Source of the DNA: JBKEDS01 sp047975545 | GTDB lineage: Bacteria > Bacteroidota > Bacteroidia > Flavobacteriales > Flavobacteriaceae | Reading direction: 5' to 3' | DNA length: 64,000 bases | Assembly: GCA_047975545.1 (NCBI GenBank) | Contig: JBKEDS010000006.1 | Location: forward strand, 18,317-82,316 | In this document: positions 1 through 9,606 of the stretch, piece after piece | Position numbering within the stretch: the first letter of the stretch is position 1 | Layout: each line of letters begins with the position of its first letter | Position numbers and translations under genes: made by a program | Notes under the pieces: generated by a model | The model's database searches: none | Seen by the model: the letters and a program-made list of their open reading frames with translations, nothing else | What the model was told of the DNA's origin: nothing

Positions 1-3000
1 CGGCCAAATACATGGCGTTTGCCATTTCGCGTTCGGAGTTGCTTCCCTTTTCTCGAAGAATAGCTGCTTTTGGTCTTTTGTCAGAATTGTCACTTCGAGC
101 GGAGTCGAGAAGTCCCGTAAAATGCTCAGGAAAGATAAATTGTAATGGTTGGTTTTTATAATTTTGATAACGCACTTTTGCCAATCCGTTTGCAGTTTGT
201 TTTTGGTCTAACAGGAATGAGGTTTTGTACCATACATCACGCAAACGGGAAACGGACATGGTAAGTACTTCTGCACCGTTAATAATACTCAAAACATCGC
301 TTTTGGTTGTTTTTCCTATGTTGAAGAATTCAATGTTGGCTTCATTTAAAATCGTTTCGATTGAAGCGTCTTTTGCCTGAATAACGATTCCTGCATTTTC
401 AGAAAATAATAATTTAACCGAATCTTTTTCAGCTAAAGCAGAAAAATCCAACTCGGCCCCTAAATCGGTATCGGCAAAGCACATTTCCAGCAAGGTTGTA
501 ATTAATCCGCCAGAGGCCACATCGTGTCCCGCAACAATTTTTCCGTCCTTAATTAATTGCTGAATGGTGTTGAATACCGTTTTTACATATACGGCACTTT
601 TAACCGTAGGCGTGTCGCTTCCCAGTTTGTTTAAAATTTGCGCAAACGAACTGCCGCCAAGTTTAAAACTGTCTTGCGAAAGGTTGATGTAATATATATT
701 ACCGCCATTTTTTTGAAACACGGGCTCGACCACCTTGGTAATATTGTTACAATGGGCTGCCGCCGAAATAATTACCGTTCCGGGGGCAATAACATCGCCG
801 TCGGGGTATTTTTGTTTCATCGATAGCGAATCTTTTCCGGTGGGTACGTTAATGCCCAAATCGATAGCGAATTGCGAAACGGCTTCAACGGCTTCGTACA
901 ACCGTGCATCCTCGCCCTCATTTTTGCAAGGCCACATCCAGTTTGCCGAAAGCGTAACCGATTTTAGCCCATTGTTTAAAGGCGCCCAAATAATGTTGGT
1001 CAGGGCTTCGGTAATCGAGTTTCGGCTGCCCGCTACGGGATTTATAAGTCCAGAAATGGGCGAATGCCCGATAGACGTAGCAATGCCTTCTTTTCCCTTA
1101 TAGTCCAAGGCCATAACGCCCACGTTGTTTAGTGGTATTTGTAATGGGCCGACACATTGTTGCTTGGCTACTTTTCCGCCCACGCAACGATCTACTTTGT
1201 TAGTTAGCCAATCTTTACAGGCAACGGCTTCTAATTGCAATACTTGGTCCAGGTAATCGTAAAAGTTGTCGGCATTGTAGCTTACATCGCTATAATTTCG
1301 TTTTATGGTATTGTCGCGCATAAAAGTTTTCGGCGAACTACCAAACATGTCGGCCATGGCCAAATCCATGGGCTTGCGTCCGTTTGTTTTCGATTGAAAG
1401 GTAAAGCGGTCGTTGCCCGTAACATCGCCAACCGTGTACATGGGCGAACGTTCGCGGTCGGCTATTTTTTGAAGGGTGTCAATATGGTTTTTGGCAATAA
1501 CCAAGCCCATGCGTTCTTGCGATTCGTTGCCAATAATTTCTTTGTCGGATAGGGTAGGGTCGCCAACGGGAAGGGCATCTAAATCTATTTTCCCACCTGT
1601 ATCCTCAACCAATTCGCTTAAACAATTTAGGTGTCCGCCCGCACCATGGTCGTGAATGGAAACGATAAAATTTTCATCGCTCTCAACCATGCCGCGTACC
1701 GCATTGGCAGCGCGTTTTTGCATTTCGGGGTTGGAGCGTTGTACGGCGTTTAGTTCTATGCCCGAAGCAAGCTCGCCCGTGTCGGCACTCGATACGGCCG
1801 CACCGCCCATACCAATTCGGTAGTTTTCGCCACCCAAGATAACAACTTTATCGCCTGTTTTGGGTTTGTCCTTTAGGGCTTGTTCTTTTTTGCCGTAGCC
1901 AATACCGCCTGCCAGCATAATAACCTTGTCGAAACCAAGCCGAACTTGACTCTCGTCATTACGAGGCGTTTGCGGCGAAGTAATCTCTATGTTATTTTGG
2001 GATTGCTTCACTTCGTTCGCAATGACGTCGTTATCTTCTTTATGTTCAAAAGTCAATACCGAACCCGAGATAAGCGGCTGCCCAAATTTGTTTCCAAAAT
2101 CGGAAGCACCGTTACTGGCCTTTATTAAAATATCCATTGGGGTTTGGTACAGCCATTTGCGCTCGGGAAAGGCTTTTTCCCAAGGCCTGCCCTGAGTGGG
2201 GTCGAGCGGGTTGTCCTCCAGACGGGAGTACGAGGTCATGTAAACGGCTGTTCCCGCCAAGGGCAACGAGCCTTTTCCTCCTGCCAAACGGTCGCGTATT
2301 TCGCCACCGGAGCCTGTTGCCGCACCGTTAAAAGGCTCGACCGTAGTGGGGAAATTATGGGTTTCGGCTTTTAACGAAATTACCGAATTAAAATCCTTGG
2401 TTTGGTAATATTCGGGAACATCGGCACGTTTTGGTGCAAATTGCTCCACAATAGGCCCTTCAATAAAGGCTACGTTATCCTTATAAGCCGAAACAATGGT
2501 GTTGGGGTTGGTTTCGGATGTTTTTTTTATGAGTTTGAAAAGTGAAGATTGTTTTTCTTCGCCATCGATAATAAAAGTGCCGTTGAATATTTTATGGCGA
2601 CAGTGCTCGCTGTTTACTTGCGAAAATCCAAACACTTCGGAATCGGTTAACGGTCGGCCTATTTTTTTTGAAACGCCCTCCAAATATTCAATTTCCTCGT
2701 CGCTAAGCGATAGGCCTTCTTTTTGGTTGTAGGCCGCAATATCTTCAATATTTAAAATGGGTTCGGGGGTAATGTTTATGGTAAACGATTCTTGGTTCAG
2801 CCCGTTGAATTTTTCGGAAATCATGGGGTCGAAATCCTTAAAGTTTTCAGAAACCGCTTTAAACTCTTCAATCCTAACAATACCATTAATGCCCATGTTT
2901 TGGGTAATTTCAACGGCATTGGTACTCCATGGCGTAATCATGGCTGCTCGGGGGCCAACAAAAAAAGCATCCAGCGATGCTTGCTCTATTTTGGGCTGGT

Positions 3001-3103
3001 TGCCAAATAACCAAGTTAGTTTTTTAGTGGTTTCGGGGCTAAATTCTTTTGTTGCTTGAACAGCATATATGGTGCTGTTTTGGTTTCCAAAGAAGTGAAT
3101 CAT
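1..3103 (-). CDS. purL: Phosphoribosylformylglycinamidine synthase PurL, large single-chain type (3' end outside window)
   Basis: Fourth step of purine synthesis: FGAR + glutamine + ATP to FGAM. The frame is open from an ATG at 3103 to the left edge, giving 1034 residues of a family usually about 1,220 long. Landmarks are FSQVNSEHCRHK near residue 159, ETHNFPTTVEP near 246, a Gly-rich GGIGYG stretch near 395, and the start of the glutamine amidotransferase domain (PKAAILREKGSNSERE, near 1012). The amidotransferase catalytic residues lie outside the window. Three segments look like repeat DNA translated in frame: residues about 298-306, 360-384 and 997-1006 (see repeat entries). No stop or frameshift interrupts the frame. 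It stands alone, about 120 bases downstream of icmF on the same strand. Confidence 0.96.
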   Translation of the reverse strand, partial: MIHFFGNQNSTIYAVQATKEFSPETTKKLTWLFGNQPKIEQASLDAFFVGPRAAMITPWSTNAVEITQNMGINGIVRIEEFKAVSENFKDFDPMISEKFNGLNQESFTINITPEPILNIEDIAAYNQKEGLSLSDEEIEYLEGVSKKIGRPLTDSEVFGFSQVNSEHCRHKIFNGTFIIDGEEKQSSLFKLIKKTSETNPNTIVSAYKDNVAFIEGPIVEQFAPKRADVPEYYQTKDFNSVISLKAETHNFPTTVEPFNGAATGSGGEIRDRLAGGKGSLPLAGTAVYMTSYSRLEDNPLDPTQGRPWEKAFPERKWLYQTPMDILIKASNGASDFGNKFGQPLISGSVLTFEHKEDNDVIANEVKQSQNNIEITSPQTPRNDESQVRLGFDKVIMLAGGIGYGKKEQALKDKPKTGDKVVILGGENYRIGMGGAAVSSADTGELASGIELNAVQRSNPEMQKRAANAVRGMVESDENFIVSIHDHGAGGHLNCLSELVEDTGGKIDLDALPVGDPTLSDKEIIGNESQERMGLVIAKNHIDTLQKIADRERSPMYTVGDVTGNDRFTFQSKTNGRKPMDLAMADMFGSSPKTFMRDNTIKRNYSDVSYNADNFYDYLDQVLQLEAVACKDWLTNKVDRCVGGKVAKQQCVGPLQIPLNNVGVMALDYKGKEGIATSIGHSPISGLINPVAGSRNSITEALTNIIWAPLNNGLKSVTLSANWMWPCKNEGEDARLYEAVEAVSQFAIDLGINVPTGKDSLSMKQKYPDGDVIAPGTVIISAAAHCNNITKVVEPVFQKNGGNIYYINLSQDSFKLGGSSFAQILNKLGSDTPTVKSAVYVKTVFNTIQQLIKDGKIVAGHDVASGGLITTLLEMCFADTDLGAELDFSALAEKDSVKLLFSENAGIVIQAKDASIETILNEANIEFFNIGKTTKSDVLSIINGAEVLTMSVSRLRDVWYKTSFLLDQKQTANGLAKVRYQNYKNQPLQFIFPEHFTGLLDSARSDNSDKRPKAAILREKGSNSEREMANAMYLA
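89..114. repeat. Short dispersed palindromic repeat unit inside purL
   Basis: The plus strand reads CACTTCGAGCGGAGTCGAG followed by AAGT, with ACTTC/GAAGT-type inverted arms. It resembles a repeat scattered through many flavobacterial genomes (from memory). Translated in frame on the minus strand it gives the GLLDSARSD linker just before the PurL amidotransferase domain. Confidence 0.6.
1955..2026. repeat. 72-bp palindromic repeat inserted in frame in purL
   Basis: The two ends are inverted copies (GTCATTACGAGGCG at one end, CGCAATGAC at the other), with arms of about 26-33 bases around an AT-rich centre. The length, 72 bases, is exactly 24 codons. On the minus strand it encodes roughly IANEVKQSQNN...TPRND between TFEHKEDND and LGFDKV. 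It belongs to the same broad GTCATTGCGA...GCAATC type as the elements at 17704 and 59261. Confidence 0.75.
2188..2210. repeat. Short repeat remnant in purL
   Basis: The sequence GCCCTGAGTGGGGTCGAG followed by CGGG resembles the CCCTGAG...TCGA...GGG type repeats seen at 24592 and 24713. In frame it gives NPLDPTQG between SRLED and RPWEKAF, where I recall other flavobacterial PurL proteins having only a two- or three-residue turn. Confidence 0.45.
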
Positions 3104-3220
3104 TATAAACGGATTATAGGTTTGGTTTTAAAAATGCAAAAGTACATTTTTATTTTAGAACTCATCTTGGCGGTTTCCTAATTTTTATTTGAATTGGTTA
3201 TTGCTTGTACACGTTGTTTA

Positions 3221-6200
3221 TTACATATTCCGCCTGTACTGCCCGCCAACCTCAAACAAAGCATTTGTAATTTGCCCCAACGAACAAACTTTGCAAACTT
3301 CCATTAAAACGGCAAATATATTTTCGTTATTTACGGCGCTTTCCTGTAAGCGTTTTAATAGTTTGTCGGTATTTTGGCGTTTATGAAGGTTTGTTAAGGT
3401 TTGTATTTGCAATTGTTTTTCGTTTTCGGTAGCCCTAACAACTTCGGCGGGGATTATTGTTGGCGAGCCCTTGCTGCTTAAAAAGGTATTAACCCCAACA
3501 ACTGGAAAATTGCCATTATGCTTTAAGGTTTCGTAATACAGGCTTTCTTCCTGTATTTTGCCACGTTGGTACATGGTTTCCATGGCGCCGAGAACACCGC
3601 CCCGCTCGGTTATCCTATCAAATTCCTGCAAAACGGCTTCCTCGACCAAATCGGTTAATTCTTCAATAATAAAAGCGCCTTGAATGGGGTTTTCGTTTTT
3701 GGCCACGCCCAGTTCCTTGTTAATAATAAGTTGAATGGCCATGGCCCGGCGTACCGATTCCTCGGTGGGCGTGGTAATGGCCTCGTCGTAAGCATTGGTA
3801 TGTAGCGAGTTGCAATTGTCGTAAATAGCATATAGCGCTTGTAGGGTGGTGCGAATATCGTTAAAATCGATTTCTTGGGCGTGCAGGCTCCTTCCCGAAG
3901 TTTGAATATGGTACTTTAGCATTTGCGCCCGGGTATTTGCGCCATACTTGTATTTTAGCGCCTTTGCCCAAATTTTGCGAGCCACGCGGCCTATTACGGC
4001 GTATTCGGGGTCTAATCCGTTGGAAAAAAAGAAGGATAGATTAGGTCCAAACTGGTTAATGTCCATACCGCGGGACAAATAATATTCTACATACGTAAAC
4101 CCATTTGCCAACGTAAAGGCCAATTGTGAAATAGGATTGGCGCCGGCCTCGGCAATATGGTAGCCGGAAATGGAAACCGAATAAAAATTGCGCACGTTGT
4201 TTTTTATGAAATACTCCTGTACGTCGCCCATAAGGCGCAGGGCGAATTCGGTTGAAAAAATACAGGTGTTTTGGGCTTGGTCCTCCTTTAAAATATCGGC
4301 TTGTACCGTACCCCGTACTTGCGATAGGGTTGCTATTTTTATTTGGTTGTAAACTTCGCCGGGCAATACCTCGTTACCCGTAACGCCCAACAGCATTAAG
4401 CCCAGTCCGTTATTGCCTTCGGGAAGCAGCCCATTGTATTTGGGGCGTTCTATACCTTTGGCGTTATAAATTTGGTTTATTTTGGCTTCAACTTCGGCTT
4501 CGAGTTTGTGCGCCTTTATATAGAGTTCGCATTGTTGGTCTATGGCGGCATTCATAAAATAGCCCAACAGCATAGGGGCGGGACCGTTAATGGTCATGCT
4601 TACCGAGGTTAGGTCGTGCGCCAAGTTAAAGCCCGAGTACAATTTTTTGGCATCGTCGAGGCAACAAACGCTAACGCCCGAATTTCCTATCTTACCATAA
4701 ATATCGGGGCGTAAATTGGGGTCGTTACCGTATAGTGTAACGCTATCGAAAGCGGTAGACAACCGTTTAGCGGGCGTGCCTTGGCTTACATAGTGAAACC
4801 GCTTGTTGGTGCGTTCGGGGCAGCCCTCGCCCGCAAACATACGTGCGGGGTCTTCGCCGGTGCGCTTAAAAGGGTAAAGTCCTGCTGTATACGGGAACTC
4901 GCCCGGCACGTTTTCCTGTAAGCTCCACCGTAAAATATCGCCCCACGCTTGGTATTTTGGCAGCGCTACTTTGGGTATTTGTAAATGCGAAAGCGTTTTG
5001 GTATGCGTTTCTATTTTTATGTCTTTATCCCGAACTTTAAAGGTATAAATCGGGTTTTTGTATTTATCTGTTTTTACGTTCCATTGGGTAATAAGCGCCC
5101 AATTGTGCGGGTTTAAGTCTTGCTTCACCCTATCAAATTCGCCGATTAATAATTTTATGAAAGTTGAGTTTGCTTCACCTTCAATAAAATTTTCAATACC
5201 TATTCCCGATTTATCCAACGCGGGAACTTTACCAGTAACAGATGTTATGGTTTTAAAAATACCGTATAGTTTTTGGGCAATTTCAACTTGTTGGTCAGCC
5301 GTTTTATCGTAATTTCTGTTGGTTTCGGCTATTTCGGACAAATAGCGGGTGCGGCTTGGCGGAATGACGAATGTTTTTTCGCCTTCGTTTGGATTTATTG
5401 AAAAATTGGATTTAAAATAGGTATACCCTTTTTTAACCAACCCATTTATAACCGCTTTATAAAGGGCGTTCATGCCAGAATCGTTAAATTGGGAGGCTAT
5501 GGTGCCGAACACGGGTAGGGCTTCATCTTTGGCTTCCCATAAATTATGGTTGCGCTTGTATTGTTTTTTTACATCGCGAAGGGCGTCCAAAGCGCCCCGC
5601 TTGTCGAATTTATTAATAGCCACCAAATCGGCAAAATCCAACATATCGATTTTTTCCAATTGGGTAGCAGCGCCAAATTCGGGCGTCATAACGTACATGG
5701 CCAAGTTGCTGTGTTCCAAAATTTCGGTATCGCTTTGCCCGATTCCGGAGGTTTCCAGGATAATTAAATCGTAATGCGCCGCTTCCAGTACTTCAATAGC
5801 ATTGCTTACGTGTTTGGACAGCGCCAGGTTGGATTGCCGCGTGGCCAAGCTGCGCATATAAACCCGTGGTGTGTTTATGGCGTTCATACGGATGCGGTCG
5901 CCCAGTAGTGCGCCCCCCGTTTTGCGCTTGGATGGGTCCACCGAAATGATACCAATGGTTTTATTGGGAAAGTCTATTAAAAATCGGCGTACCAGTTCGT
6001 CCACCAAGCTGGATTTTCCGGCACCCCCGGTTCCTGTTATGCCCAAAGTGGGAATTTCCCCTTCTAACTTCCCAGAAGGGGAGGGGTGCTTACTTGGGCA
6101 GGAAAATGTGCTTTTAAAAAGGTCATGCTTGTTTTCGGCTAAGGATATTAACCTTGCTATGGTTGTAATATCCTTGTTTTTAAGCGAAGTTTCAATATTT

Positions 6201-6664
6201 TTTCCTTTCGGAAGGGTTAACGGAAGCGTTTCAAAATCAGACTGCTGCACCAAATGGTTTATCATGCCTTGAAGCCCCATTTTGCGGCCATCGTCGGGCG
6301 AGTATATTTTGGCAATGCCGTAATCCATTAGCATTTTTATTTCATCGGGTAGAATAACGCCACCGCCGCCCGCAAAAATTTTAATATACCCGGCATTTTT
6401 TTCCTTCAGCAAATCGAACATGTATTTTAAATACTCGTTATGCCCGCCTTGGTACGAGGTTATGCAAATAGCGTTTGCATCCTCCTGTATGGCGGTTTCT
6501 ACAACTTCCTGAACGCTTCTGTCGTGGCCCAAATGGATAACCTCGACGCCGGTTGCCTGAATAATGCGGCGCATGATGTTTATGGAGGCATCATGGCCGT
6601 CGAACAGGGAAGCTGCAGTTACTATTCGGATATTATGCTTGGGTTTGTAGGGCGCTATTTGCAT
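3221..6664 (-). CDS. icmF: Fused acyl-CoA mutase/G-protein chaperone (IcmF / methylmalonyl-CoA mutase family)
   Basis: Adenosylcobalamin-dependent carbon-skeleton mutase with its own GTPase chaperone. Order in the 1147-residue protein: B12-binding domain ([14 protein letters not shown]12-ligand His24), MeaB-like G domain (P-loop [13 protein letters not shown] at 208-220), then the mutase barrel ([33 protein letters not shown]). The three-domain order is that of IcmF rather than the two-subunit MutAB; whether the substrate is isobutyryl-, methylmalonyl- or another acyl-CoA cannot be read here. I chose the ATG at 6664, not the upstream in-frame ATG at 6730. The N-terminal domain begins there, and a promoter-like TTTG-N17-TAAATTTG lies between the two. 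Residues about 188-202 come from a palindromic repeat. Confidence 0.93.
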   Translation of the reverse strand: MQIAPYKPKHNIRIVTAASLFDGHDASINIMRRIIQATGVEVIHLGHDRSVQEVVETAIQEDANAICITSYQGGHNEYLKYMFDLLKEKNAGYIKIFAGGGGVILPDEIKMLMDYGIAKIYSPDDGRKMGLQGMINHLVQQSDFETLPLTLPKGKNIETSLKNKDITTIARLISLAENKHDLFKSTFSCPSKHPSPSGKLEGEIPTLGITGTGGAGKSSLVDELVRRFLIDFPNKTIGIISVDPSKRKTGGALLGDRIRMNAINTPRVYMRSLATRQSNLALSKHVSNAIEVLEAAHYDLIILETSGIGQSDTEILEHSNLAMYVMTPEFGAATQLEKIDMLDFADLVAINKFDKRGALDALRDVKKQYKRNHNLWEAKDEALPVFGTIASQFNDSGMNALYKAVINGLVKKGYTYFKSNFSINPNEGEKTFVIPPSRTRYLSEIAETNRNYDKTADQQVEIAQKLYGIFKTITSVTGKVPALDKSGIGIENFIEGEANSTFIKLLIGEFDRVKQDLNPHNWALITQWNVKTDKYKNPIYTFKVRDKDIKIETHTKTLSHLQIPKVALPKYQAWGDILRWSLQENVPGEFPYTAGLYPFKRTGEDPARMFAGEGCPERTNKRFHYVSQGTPAKRLSTAFDSVTLYGNDPNLRPDIYGKIGNSGVSVCCLDDAKKLYSGFNLAHDLTSVSMTINGPAPMLLGYFMNAAIDQQCELYIKAHKLEAEVEAKINQIYNAKGIERPKYNGLLPEGNNGLGLMLLGVTGNEVLPGEVYNQIKIATLSQVRGTVQADILKEDQAQNTCIFSTEFALRLMGDVQEYFIKNNVRNFYSVSISGYHIAEAGANPISQLAFTLANGFTYVEYYLSRGMDINQFGPNLSFFFSNGLDPEYAVIGRVARKIWAKALKYKYGANTRAQMLKYHIQTSGRSLHAQEIDFNDIRTTLQALYAIYDNCNSLHTNAYDEAITTPTEESVRRAMAIQLIINKELGVAKNENPIQGAFIIEELTDLVEEAVLQEFDRITERGGVLGAMETMYQRGKIQEESLYYETLKHNGNFPVVGVNTFLSSKGSPTIIPAEVVRATENEKQLQIQTLTNLHKRQNTDKLLKRLQESAVNNENIFAVLMEVCKVCSLGQITNALFEVGGQYRRNM
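6058..6089. repeat. Palindromic repeat unit inside icmF
   Basis: Inverted arms CCCCTTCT (6058-6065) and AGAAGGGG (6074-6081) are followed by GAGGGGTGCT. This resembles the CCCCTCCC-type palindromes common in flavobacterial intergenic regions. In frame on the minus strand it encodes about [13 protein letters not shown], in the linker just before the G-domain P-loop. Confidence 0.6.
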
Positions 6665-6691
6665 TTTTTTAAAAAAATAATTATACAAGGA

Positions 6692-6720
6692 CAAATTTAA
6701 GAAATATTCAAAAAAACAAA
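6692..6720 (-). promoter_or_regulatory. Promoter of icmF
   Basis: On the minus strand TTTG (6720-6717), 17 bases, then TAAATTTG (6699-6692) matches the Bacteroidota -33/-7 consensus, about 28 bases upstream of the ATG at 6664. Its position inside the longer open frame is the main reason for preferring the shorter start. Confidence 0.6.
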
Positions 6721-6780
6721 CCATTAACAAGCTATTATGTAAAATTATCTTGCGTAGCTGTTAATATGTTAGTTTTCAAC

Positions 6781-6788
6781 TAAATTTG
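6781..6788 (+). promoter_or_regulatory. Probable -7 element of purU
   Basis: TAAATTTG lies 19 bases upstream of the purU ATG. I see no good TTG at the expected -33 distance, so this rests on the -7 match alone. Confidence 0.4.
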
Positions 6789-6807
6789 AAAGACTTTAAA
6801 ACAAACC

Positions 6808-7662
6808 ATGAACAGCATTACCATATTAATACATTGTAAGGACCGCCCCAATATTATAGCTTCGGTAACCAACTTTATAGCCAGCGAAAACGGTAATATT
6901 GTTTATATAGACCAACACGTGGACCGGGAGCAAAATATTTTTTTTATGCGCTTGGAAAGCGAATTTGAGGACGAAACCTTTTCTACCGAGAGCTTTAAAA
7001 ACGCTTTTAAGCATTCGTTGGCCATTAATTTTGAAATGAAATGGCGTATTTATTCTTCGGAACAAAAACCCAAAATGGCTTTATTTGTTTCAAAATACGA
7101 TCATTGCCTGTACGATTTGCTTGGACGCTATAATTCGGGCGAGCTAAACCTTGAAATACCTTTTATAATAAGCAACCACACCGACCTAAAACCCATTGCC
7201 GATAATTTTAAAATACCCTTTTTCCATATTCCGGTAACAAAGCAAACTAAGGCCGAAGCCGAAAACAAACAAATGGAACTGCTTGGCCAATATAACATAG
7301 ATTTTATAGTATTGGCGCGTTATATGCAAATTGTATCGGATAAATTAATTAGTATATACCCCAACAAAATAATTAACATACACCATTCGTTTTTGCCTGC
7401 TTTTGTAGGGGCAAAGCCTTATCATTCGGCTTACAAGCGTGGCGTTAAAATTATTGGGGCCACCAGCCACTACGTAACCGAAGAGTTGGATGCCGGACCG
7501 ATAATAGAGCAGGACGTAGCCCGGGTAACCCATACCCACGCCATAAAGGATTTAATTGCCAAGGGGCGGGATTTGGAAAAAATCGTTCTTGCCAATGCCG
7601 TAAAACTGCATGCCGATAGAAAGGTTATGGTTTACAACAATAAAACGGTTATTTTTTCTTGA
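6808..7662 (+). CDS. purU: Formyltetrahydrofolate deformylase PurU
   Basis: Hydrolyses 10-formyl-THF to formate and THF, balancing one-carbon pools and feeding formate to purine synthesis. 284 residues, usual for the family. N-terminal ACT domain (ILIHCKDRPNIIASVTNFIA, residues ~5-80); C-terminal formyltransferase fold with NIHHSFLPAFVGAKPYH near 195 and GATSHYVTEELDAGPIIEQD near 220, carrying the family's His and Asp catalytic positions. It is divergent from icmF with about 143 bases between the starts, and fits the window's other one-carbon genes (glyA, gcvT, fmt, purL). Confidence 0.95.
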   Translation: MNSITILIHCKDRPNIIASVTNFIASENGNIVYIDQHVDREQNIFFMRLESEFEDETFSTESFKNAFKHSLAINFEMKWRIYSSEQKPKMALFVSKYDHCLYDLLGRYNSGELNLEIPFIISNHTDLKPIADNFKIPFFHIPVTKQTKAEAENKQMELLGQYNIDFIVLARYMQIVSDKLISIYPNKIINIHHSFLPAFVGAKPYHSAYKRGVKIIGATSHYVTEELDAGPIIEQDVARVTHTHAIKDLIAKGRDLEKIVLANAVKLHADRKVMVYNNKTVIFS

Positions 7663-7793
7663 TGGGATGGATATATTATCATTTTAAAATAGCTTCTGAG
7701 CTTCTTATTTATTAATGAACTTTCGTGTGCTATAATTAACCTTATGTAAAATAGAATTTTTCAAAAATATGATTTTCAATTAATTAACTTTAT

Positions 7794-8339
7794 TCACTCC
7801 CTTTTCATGGCTTCCACTGTCCCCGAATATCGAATAGAATTTCGTGAGGCACTGGTTAAAAATATTTCGCTATTTAAACTTGGCCATAACGTAATATTTA
7901 CGGTAAACGTTTCGGAGTTTGAAACTGCGTCGCAAACTATACTGATACTATTGTCCTTGTTAACCGTTGTGGTATAATCCTGCATAAGCCCCTTAAATTC
8001 TATGGTGCTATCGCTTCCTCCGTAACCTACGTTCATTTGGCGCTCACCAAAATATGGCAAATATGAGGATATACTATCGCCTTGAATTTTTAAAAAATTG
8101 GAATTGGACATTAAATTTATATTCCCGGCAGAATTGCCGGGCCCCAACAATCCCGCCACTTGCTGCATGGCCATGGTACTTTGCGGATATGCCCAATCGG
8201 ATTCTATTTTAAATTGCTTACCATTAACCAAAGTGTTTAAAGTTTCTATTTGTGCGGGCGTTGCCGTACTTTTTGGCGTACCACAGGAAACTACGGTTAA
8301 TATTATAAAACAGGCAAAAATAAGTATATAGCGTTTCAT
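7794..8339 (-). CDS. DUF4251 family lipoprotein
   Basis: 181 residues. The N-terminus is a lipoprotein signal: a short charged start, a hydrophobic run and the lipobox VVSCG, so the mature protein starts at about Cys19 and is envelope-anchored. The body matches what I recall of DUF4251 (FKIESDWAYPQSTMAMQQVA, LLGPGNSAGNINLMSN, YLPYFGERQMNVGY), a Bacteroidota family of unknown biochemical role. The gene is preceded by the leader element at 8340-8470, whose conserved end is one base before the ATG. It faces purU tail to tail, with 131 bases between that show nothing clear. Confidence 0.88.
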   Translation of the reverse strand: MKRYILIFACFIILTVVSCGTPKSTATPAQIETLNTLVNGKQFKIESDWAYPQSTMAMQQVAGLLGPGNSAGNINLMSNSNFLKIQGDSISSYLPYFGERQMNVGYGGSDSTIEFKGLMQDYTTTVNKDNSISIVCDAVSNSETFTVNITLWPSLNSEIFLTSASRNSIRYSGTVEAMKRE

Positions 8340-8470
8340 ACGAATAAATTTAAGTTAAACATTTAATTTTTAGGTTTTTATGATATTTAGCACAGGCCTA
8401 TGTTTTTATTCATGCTCTTTTGTAGAGGCGTTTATCTTGGCTATACTAAATCCCTCTATGAGGGTTTCAT
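8340..8470 (-). repeat. Leader repeat element, copy A1
   Basis: Minus-strand reading: ATGAAACCCTCATAGAGGG, then TTTAGTATAGCCAAGATAAA, then a CCTCTACAAAAG segment and GCATGAATAAAAACA. A variable ~45-base middle follows, and then TTTAACTTAAATTTATTCG plus one base before the ATG of the DUF4251 gene. Copies A2 (18904-19052) and A3 (48334-48414) share the first block and the end block, in the same orientation relative to the gene. Confidence 0.8.
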
Positions 8471-8538
8471 TTTAACAGAAATTAAAAATTCTGTATTAAA
8501 GGTACAAATTCTGAAGCAAAATTTATTTTACAGCGGCG

Positions 8539-9591
8539 TTAACTTTTTGCCAATATATTACGAACGACCAAAACCCAATCGCTAATTGTTGTGTTATTGG
8601 TATTTAAGGCCAAACTATCGTTGCCGTAAGGCGCATAAACTTCGGGATTGGTAACCGAAAAGAAACCCACTGTTGGGGTTAGCGAAGCGCTGGCCAAGTG
8701 CATAATGCCGTTGTCGGCAGCAATAAAAATAGCCGTATTTTTTATAATGCCCCCCATTTCGCGAATGTCCTTGCTATAAAAATTAGGCGATTTAAAGTTT
8801 ATTTTTGAAATGTTTTCAATCGGCAACATTTCAATAATATTAAAATCGGGAAATTCCTTTAACAGGCGTTCGTAAAAAACAGTCCACCACTGTTCCGGAT
8901 AACATTTATCGCCCGTGGCATTGGTGTAAATACATATTGTTTTTTTATTATTTTTAATAATACTATGCAATATTGATCTGCCTTGGGCTATTTCTTCTTC
9001 AGATAATTTTATATTTAATATGGGTAGTGGATTTTCATTTTTTGGAAAACCCAATCCGTCCAGCACATACCTTAAATTGTATATGGGGTATTTTGAAATG
9101 TGTTTGTAATCGGGATGATTCTTTTGTATGGTTTCGTTTACATCGCCAAAAACTTTGAGCTTAGCTTTAGCCGACTGGGTTAGCAAGCGCCCGGAAGATG
9201 AATTTTTATCGCCGTTAATAACCAAATCGTAGCTTTTGTTTTTTATTGAAAACCAGCATTTGGCGTATTTAACCAAGTTATTGAAAGGTTTTCTGGGCAA
9301 TTGGATGATTTTTTTAACTTCGGGGTAATTCTCAAAAACAGGGCAGGCCACTCCCCCTTTCACAAATAAATCGATTTCGCAGTTCGGAAATGTATTTATA
9401 ACCTCCTGGACAATAGGCGTTAGCAATAACTGGTTGCCCAATCGGTGGTTGGGGCGAATAATTAACACGGTTTTAAGGTCTTCAATTTTTAACGTCCCTC
9501 TTTCCGGCTCGCTGTACGAACCTCCCACCCGGCTTGTTATGCTGTGCATAATGCGCCTACGGATATTGTTTATAAAAACTTTAAATGTCAT
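8539..9591 (-). CDS. Glycosyltransferase family 9 (heptosyltransferase-like)
   Basis: 350 residues. Matches the GT9 ADP-heptose:LPS heptosyltransferase fold: N-terminal Rossmann half beginning TVLIIRPNHRLGNQLLLTP (residues ~41-60) and C-terminal half with IYTNATGDKCYPEQWW (~235) and the donor-binding ADNGIMHLASASLTPTVGFF (~305). The likely role is adding a sugar to LPS core or another surface glycan at the inner face of the inner membrane; the sugar is not determinable. Start ATG at 9591. An upstream ATTTATTCG-T-ATG resembles the end of the leader elements, but its ATG opens only a three-codon frame. Confidence 0.85.
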   Translation of the reverse strand: MTFKVFINNIRRRIMHSITSRVGGSYSEPERGTLKIEDLKTVLIIRPNHRLGNQLLLTPIVQEVINTFPNCEIDLFVKGGVACPVFENYPEVKKIIQLPRKPFNNLVKYAKCWFSIKNKSYDLVINGDKNSSSGRLLTQSAKAKLKVFGDVNETIQKNHPDYKHISKYPIYNLRYVLDGLGFPKNENPLPILNIKLSEEEIAQGRSILHSIIKNNKKTICIYTNATGDKCYPEQWWTVFYERLLKEFPDFNIIEMLPIENISKINFKSPNFYSKDIREMGGIIKNTAIFIAADNGIMHLASASLTPTVGFFSVTNPEVYAPYGNDSLALNTNNTTISDWVLVVRNILAKS

Positions 9592-9606
9592 TTGGTTGGT
9601 TTATTA

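Noticed and set aside
1880..2128. Plus-strand frame with LTLVITRRLRRSNLYV... and LLHFVRND
   Set aside because: It lies antisense to purL and its peptide is the translation of the palindromic repeat at 1955-2026. Such repeat-derived phrases occur widely as false genes.
6664..6807. Cobalamin riboswitch before icmF
   Set aside because: No B12-box-like sequence; the promoter is only 28 bases before the start codon.
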